From Oscarella lobularis (taxonomy: Eukaryota > Porifera > Homoscleromorpha > Homosclerophorida > Oscarellidae): 64,000 nt of DNA. Each line of letters starts with the position of its first letter. The first letter of the stretch is position 1. The position numbers were made by a program, and so were the translations under genes. This document shows, piece after piece, positions 60,656 through 64,000 of this stretch. The stretch covers positions 1 to 64,000 of the forward strand of contig NC_089188.1 of NCBI RefSeq assembly GCF_947507565.1. Reading direction: 5' to 3'. A model generated the notes under the pieces. That model was not told the origin of the DNA. It searched no databases and saw only the letters and a list, made by a program, of their open reading frames with translations.

Positions 60656-61081
60656 ACCCTGAAGGTAGAACTTTTACTCGTTGTGAATGTAGAACCTTCA
60701 CTAGTAGTAAAGGTAGAACCTTTACTCGTTGTGGAGGTAGAGCCTTTACTCGTAGTGTAGATAGAACCTTCACTAATATAGAAGGTAAAACCTTCCCTTG
60801 TTGTGAAGGTATAACCTTCACTCATAGTGAAGGTAGAACTTTCACTCCTAGTGAAGGCAGAACCTTCCCTCGAAGTGAAGGTAGAATCATCACTCTTTGT
60901 GAAGGTAGAACCTTCACTCCTAATGAAGGTAAAACTTGTACTACTAATGAAATTAGAACATTCACTACTAATGAATGATCTCTCCTAATGAAGGTAGAAC
61001 CTTCACTCGTTGTGAAGGTAGAACTTTCACTCGCTGTGAAGGTACAACATACACTCCTAGTGAAGGTAGAACTTTTACTTG
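60656..61081. repeat. 24-bp GAAGGTAGAACCTTC array
   Basis: About 17 units of GAAGGTAGAACCTTCACTCG plus TTGT or variants; each unit forms a short hairpin (GAAGGT/ACCTTC). Confidence 0.94.
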
Positions 61082-61152
61082 TTGAGAATAAATACAGAAT
61101 TAATTCCGAATAAATGCCGCATTAATTCCGAATAAATGCCGCATTAATTACG
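61082..61152. repeat. AGAATT-type fragment
   Basis: Three GAATAAATGCCGCATTAATT units before a GGACAA array. Confidence 0.85.
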
Positions 61153-61828
61153 AATAAATTCTCCCCAAGACAAATTCTCCCCAGGTAAAATTGTCCCAGG
61201 ACAAATTGTCCCAGGACAAATTGTACCAAGGACAAATTGTCCCGGGACAAATTGTCCCCAGGAAAAATTGTCCCCAGGACAAATTGTCCGCAGGAAAAAT
61301 TGTCCAGGACAAATTGTCCAAGGACAAATTGTCCCAGGACAAATTGTCCCAGCAGAAATTGTCCCCAGGACAAATTGTCCCAGAACAAATTGTCCCCAGG
61401 ACAAATTATCCTGGGGACAAATTGTCCCAGGACAAATTGTCCCCAGCACAAATTGCCCCAGGATAAATTGTCAGAGGATAAAAGATTGTCCCAGGACAAT
61501 TTGTCCAGGGGACAAATTGTCCGAGGACAAATTGTCCAGGGGACAAATTGTCCCAGGACAAATTGTCCCAGGACATATTGACCCCAGGAGAAATTGTCCC
61601 AGAAAAAATTGTCCCCAAGACAAATTGTCGCAGGACAATTTGTCCTGGGGACAAAATGTCCCAGGACAAATTGTCCTGGGACAATTTGTCCTGGGACAAT
61701 TTGTCCTGGGACAAATTGTCTCAGGACAAATTGTCCCACGACAAATTGTCCCGGGACAAATTGTCCCAGGACAAATTGTCCCAGGAGAAATTGTCCCCAG
61801 GACAAATTGTCCCAGAACAAATTCTCCC
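61153..61828. repeat. GGACAAATTGTCC junction minisatellite 11
   Basis: About 43 units with several orientation switches; it leads into the 50-bp array. Confidence 0.96.
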
Positions 61829-62022
61829 AAAAATTACAGCGAAATTACAGGGGGTTAGCAAACGGGTCTCTCCTGTAATAGATTACAGTGAAATTACAGG
61901 GGGTTAGAGAAGGGGTCTCTCCTGTGATAAACTACAGCGAAATTACAGGGGCTACCCAACGGGTCTCTCCTGTAATAAATTACAGCGAAATTACAGGGGC
62001 TAGCCAACGGGTCTCTCCTGTG
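61829..62022. repeat. 50-bp repeat, short array 5
   Basis: About four units between two GGACAA arrays. Confidence 0.94.
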
Positions 62023-62488
62023 AGGACAAATTGACCCAGGAAAAATTGTCCGAGGACAAATTGTCCCCAGGACAAATTGTCCCAGGACAAATTGTCCAAG
62101 GACAAATTGTCCCCAGGATAAATTGTCCCCAAGACAAATTTTCCCAGGACAAATTGTCCTAGGACAAATTCTCCCAGGACAAATAGTCCCAGGACAAATT
62201 GTCCCTGGACAAATTGTCCCAGGACCAATTGTCCCCAGGACAAATAGTCCCAGGACAAATTGTCCCTGGACAAATTGTCCCTGGACAAATTGTCCCAGGA
62301 CCAATTGTCCCCAGGACAAATTGTGCCAGGACAATTTGTCCTGGGGACAAATTGTGCAAGGACAATTTGTGCCAGGACAATTTGTCCCAGGACAAATTCT
62401 CCCCAGGAGAAATTCTCCCAGGACAAATTGTCCCTGGACAAATTGTCCCAGGACAATATGTCCTGGGGACAATTGTCCCCAGGACAAC
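62023..62488. repeat. GGACAAATTGTCC junction minisatellite 12
   Basis: About 30 units joining the 50-bp array to the 154-bp satellite, as at 44567-44660. Confidence 0.96.
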
Positions 62489-62945
62489 TCTACCCACATC
62501 ACATACCTTTGCCCCCTCGAGAGTCATCCTTCCTTCTGATTGCCTTCCCTTTCTTTCCTCCCCTTCCCACACGCGTCCCTTGCTTATATCCTTCTTCTTT
62601 ACATATATAAAGAAACAAATTAGAGACCCCTCAATAACTAAAACTCTACCTACATCACATACCTTTGCTCCATCCATAGCCATCGTTCCTTCTGATTGTT
62701 TTTCCTTCCTTTCCCTCCCCTCTCACTCGCGTCCCTTGCTTATATCCATCTTTCTTACGCTCTTACACATCTAAAGAAACGAATTAGAGACCCCGCAATA
62801 ACTAAAACTCTACCTACATCACATACCATCGATCCCTTGATATTCCTTCTCTTCCTTGCCTGCCTGTTTCTCTTCTCCCTCAGGCCCCATCTCCTTGTCA
62901 TTGTTCCTCCCATCCCTATGCCCCTAAGAAAACTAATTAGAAATA
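62489..62945 (-). repeat. 154-bp satellite remnant (about three units)
   Basis: Two standard units and the variant exon (GGGCATAGGGATGGGAGG) with its TTCTTAG acceptor on the minus strand. Confidence 0.88.
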
Positions 62946-63087
62946 TGTAACACAATTAGGAACCATTATATACCTATCAGTATTGACTCTGCCCTAACAT
63001 TGCCCCTATACACATTAACAAAGCCACACAACTCATAAACAATTGCACGGCACTTTTCTGACATCTTCCAGAAAGCCCCTGTTTACA
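62946..63087. other. Spacer, copy of 44943-45104
   Basis: Near-identical spacer followed, as at 45.1 kb, by AAAAAGGGAGAAGGC. Confidence 0.6.
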
Positions 63088-63198
63088 AAAAGGGAGAAGG
63101 CAAAAGGCAAAGGGAGAAGGCAAAAGGCAAAGGGAAAAGGCAAAAGGCAAAGGGAGAAGGCAAAAGGCAAAGGGAAAAGGCAAAAGGCAAAGAAGAAG
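63088..63198. repeat. AAAGGC purine array, short copy
   Basis: Five units; the array stops abruptly at the start of F4. Confidence 0.95.
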
Positions 63199-63904
63199 GC
63201 ACCGGTGCCATTCGATTCGTCGTGGTCTGACAAATAAAACCTGGTACCACGTTTACCAATTTTCGCCAATTTTTGACATAAAATTAAGCGAAACCAACAA
63301 TACGCCTACGCGCGTACACCGTAAACGACACAACCTTAACCGTGCCGCCACTCCGCGACGGCGCGTCGTACGACGATAAGCGGCACTTCGATCGAGAGGG
63401 CATATGGTGCAGTTTACAAATTGCCGCCACTCGACGGCATCCGAGTCGCCGTTTGCCGTAGAGCACGTGCGAAAGAAAGGGAACACGCCCCCTTTTACGG
63501 ACACATTAATTCGGCAAAAACGACGCCAAAAGCGACGCTTCGCGTCGCAAAACGTTCTAAACCGTCTCGAATCCTTCGTTTCGAAGCCATTCGAAGCTCG
63601 CGCCACAACTTGGCGACGCGACGCGTTCGTACGCGCGCTCCGCGGGCGACGAACGCTCTAAAACTGCTTCGTAACTATCTACTACTTACATTTTGACGTC
63701 GCTCGGACCTTCGCATCGTAGAAAACGAGCCAGAAACAGTGTTTCTTCGAAAGGGGACGCGCGCGCTAACATAAGCACGTGACCTCTCGGGTTTAACAAT
63801 GTGACGTCATAAATAAACTATTACAAATCGGGGTTTCAAACTGCTACGCCTATAGAATGGCACGGCAACACGTACAGAGCGGTTTCGCGAAGATTGGACG
63901 AGTG
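63199..63904 (-). pseudogene. Family-F copy F4: promoter, first exon and truncated intron
   Basis: Minus strand: TGACGTCA (63802-63809) and CACGTGAC (63776-63783) precede ATG at 63772 and an 83-nt exon ending at 63690 before GTAAGT (MLARASPFEETLF ... EGPSDVK). It is nearly identical to F2 from 13662 to 14365 but lacks about 20 bp near 63590 and has a shorter intron, cut at 63199 by the purine array. Only the promoter, first exon and part of intron 1 survive. Confidence 0.5.
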
Positions 63905-64000
63905 TAATTTGTCCCCAGGACAAACTGTCGATGGACAAATTGTCCCAGGAAAAATTGTCCCCAGGACAAATTGTCCCAGGACAAATTGTCCCAGGACAAA
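63905..64000. repeat. GGACAAATTGTCC junction minisatellite 13 (cut by window end)
   Basis: Begins directly upstream of the F4 promoter side, as the 14381-14812 array does for F2, and runs off the window. Confidence 0.96.

Overview
The window is the extreme end of a eukaryotic chromosome. It starts with a (CCCTAA)n telomere and runs about 64 kb inward through a subtelomere made almost entirely of tandem repeats. I recognise no intact conserved gene, no rRNA or tRNA, no transposase or reverse transcriptase, and no CRISPR array. TTAGGG-type telomeres and very short GT-AG introns (36-65 nt, T-rich acceptors) are visible directly. A decayed proteasome beta-1 gene, whose surviving residues read more like animal PSMB1 than the plant or fungal forms, points to a metazoan or close relative. 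The species cannot be named from this.

Layout: 1-1080 telomere and telomere-associated repeats. 1081-6660 gene-remnant block A: a small divergent reading frame, the PSMB1 pseudogene, basic cassette exons, family-F copy F1, a 33-bp minisatellite and a conserved 3' block. 6660-13360 a 154-bp satellite and a TTCGAACGTTCGAA array, in two rounds. 13359-14380 copy F2. 14385-28590 AT-rich AGAATT arrays, a 25-bp splice-site-like array, a 3-kb purine array and two copies of an INO80E-like first exon. 28590-32968 GTAC/TATA arrays. 32969-44566 alternating 41-bp and 50-bp arrays. 44567-48690 a mosaic with the third INO80E-like exon. 48691-50340 28-bp and 141-bp repeats. 50581-56400 gene-remnant block B, partly a rearranged duplicate of block A. 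56600-61152 ATCTAC and hairpin arrays. 61155-64000 a mosaic ending in copy F4.

Three themes tie it together. First, several repeat families are tandem copies of an exon plus its intron. The 154-bp satellite read on the minus strand is a ~98-nt exon and a ~56-nt intron, GT...AG, and related cassettes occur at 2.8, 6.1-6.6, 50.8-51.2 and 53.3-53.9 kb. Second, the non-repeat islands are mostly gene 5' ends (promoter, first exon, 5' splice site), present in several copies between satellites. Third, a 15-16 bp minisatellite built on the near-palindrome GGACAAATTGTCC lies at almost every junction between different repeat families, as if it marks the joints along which the subtelomere is shuffled.
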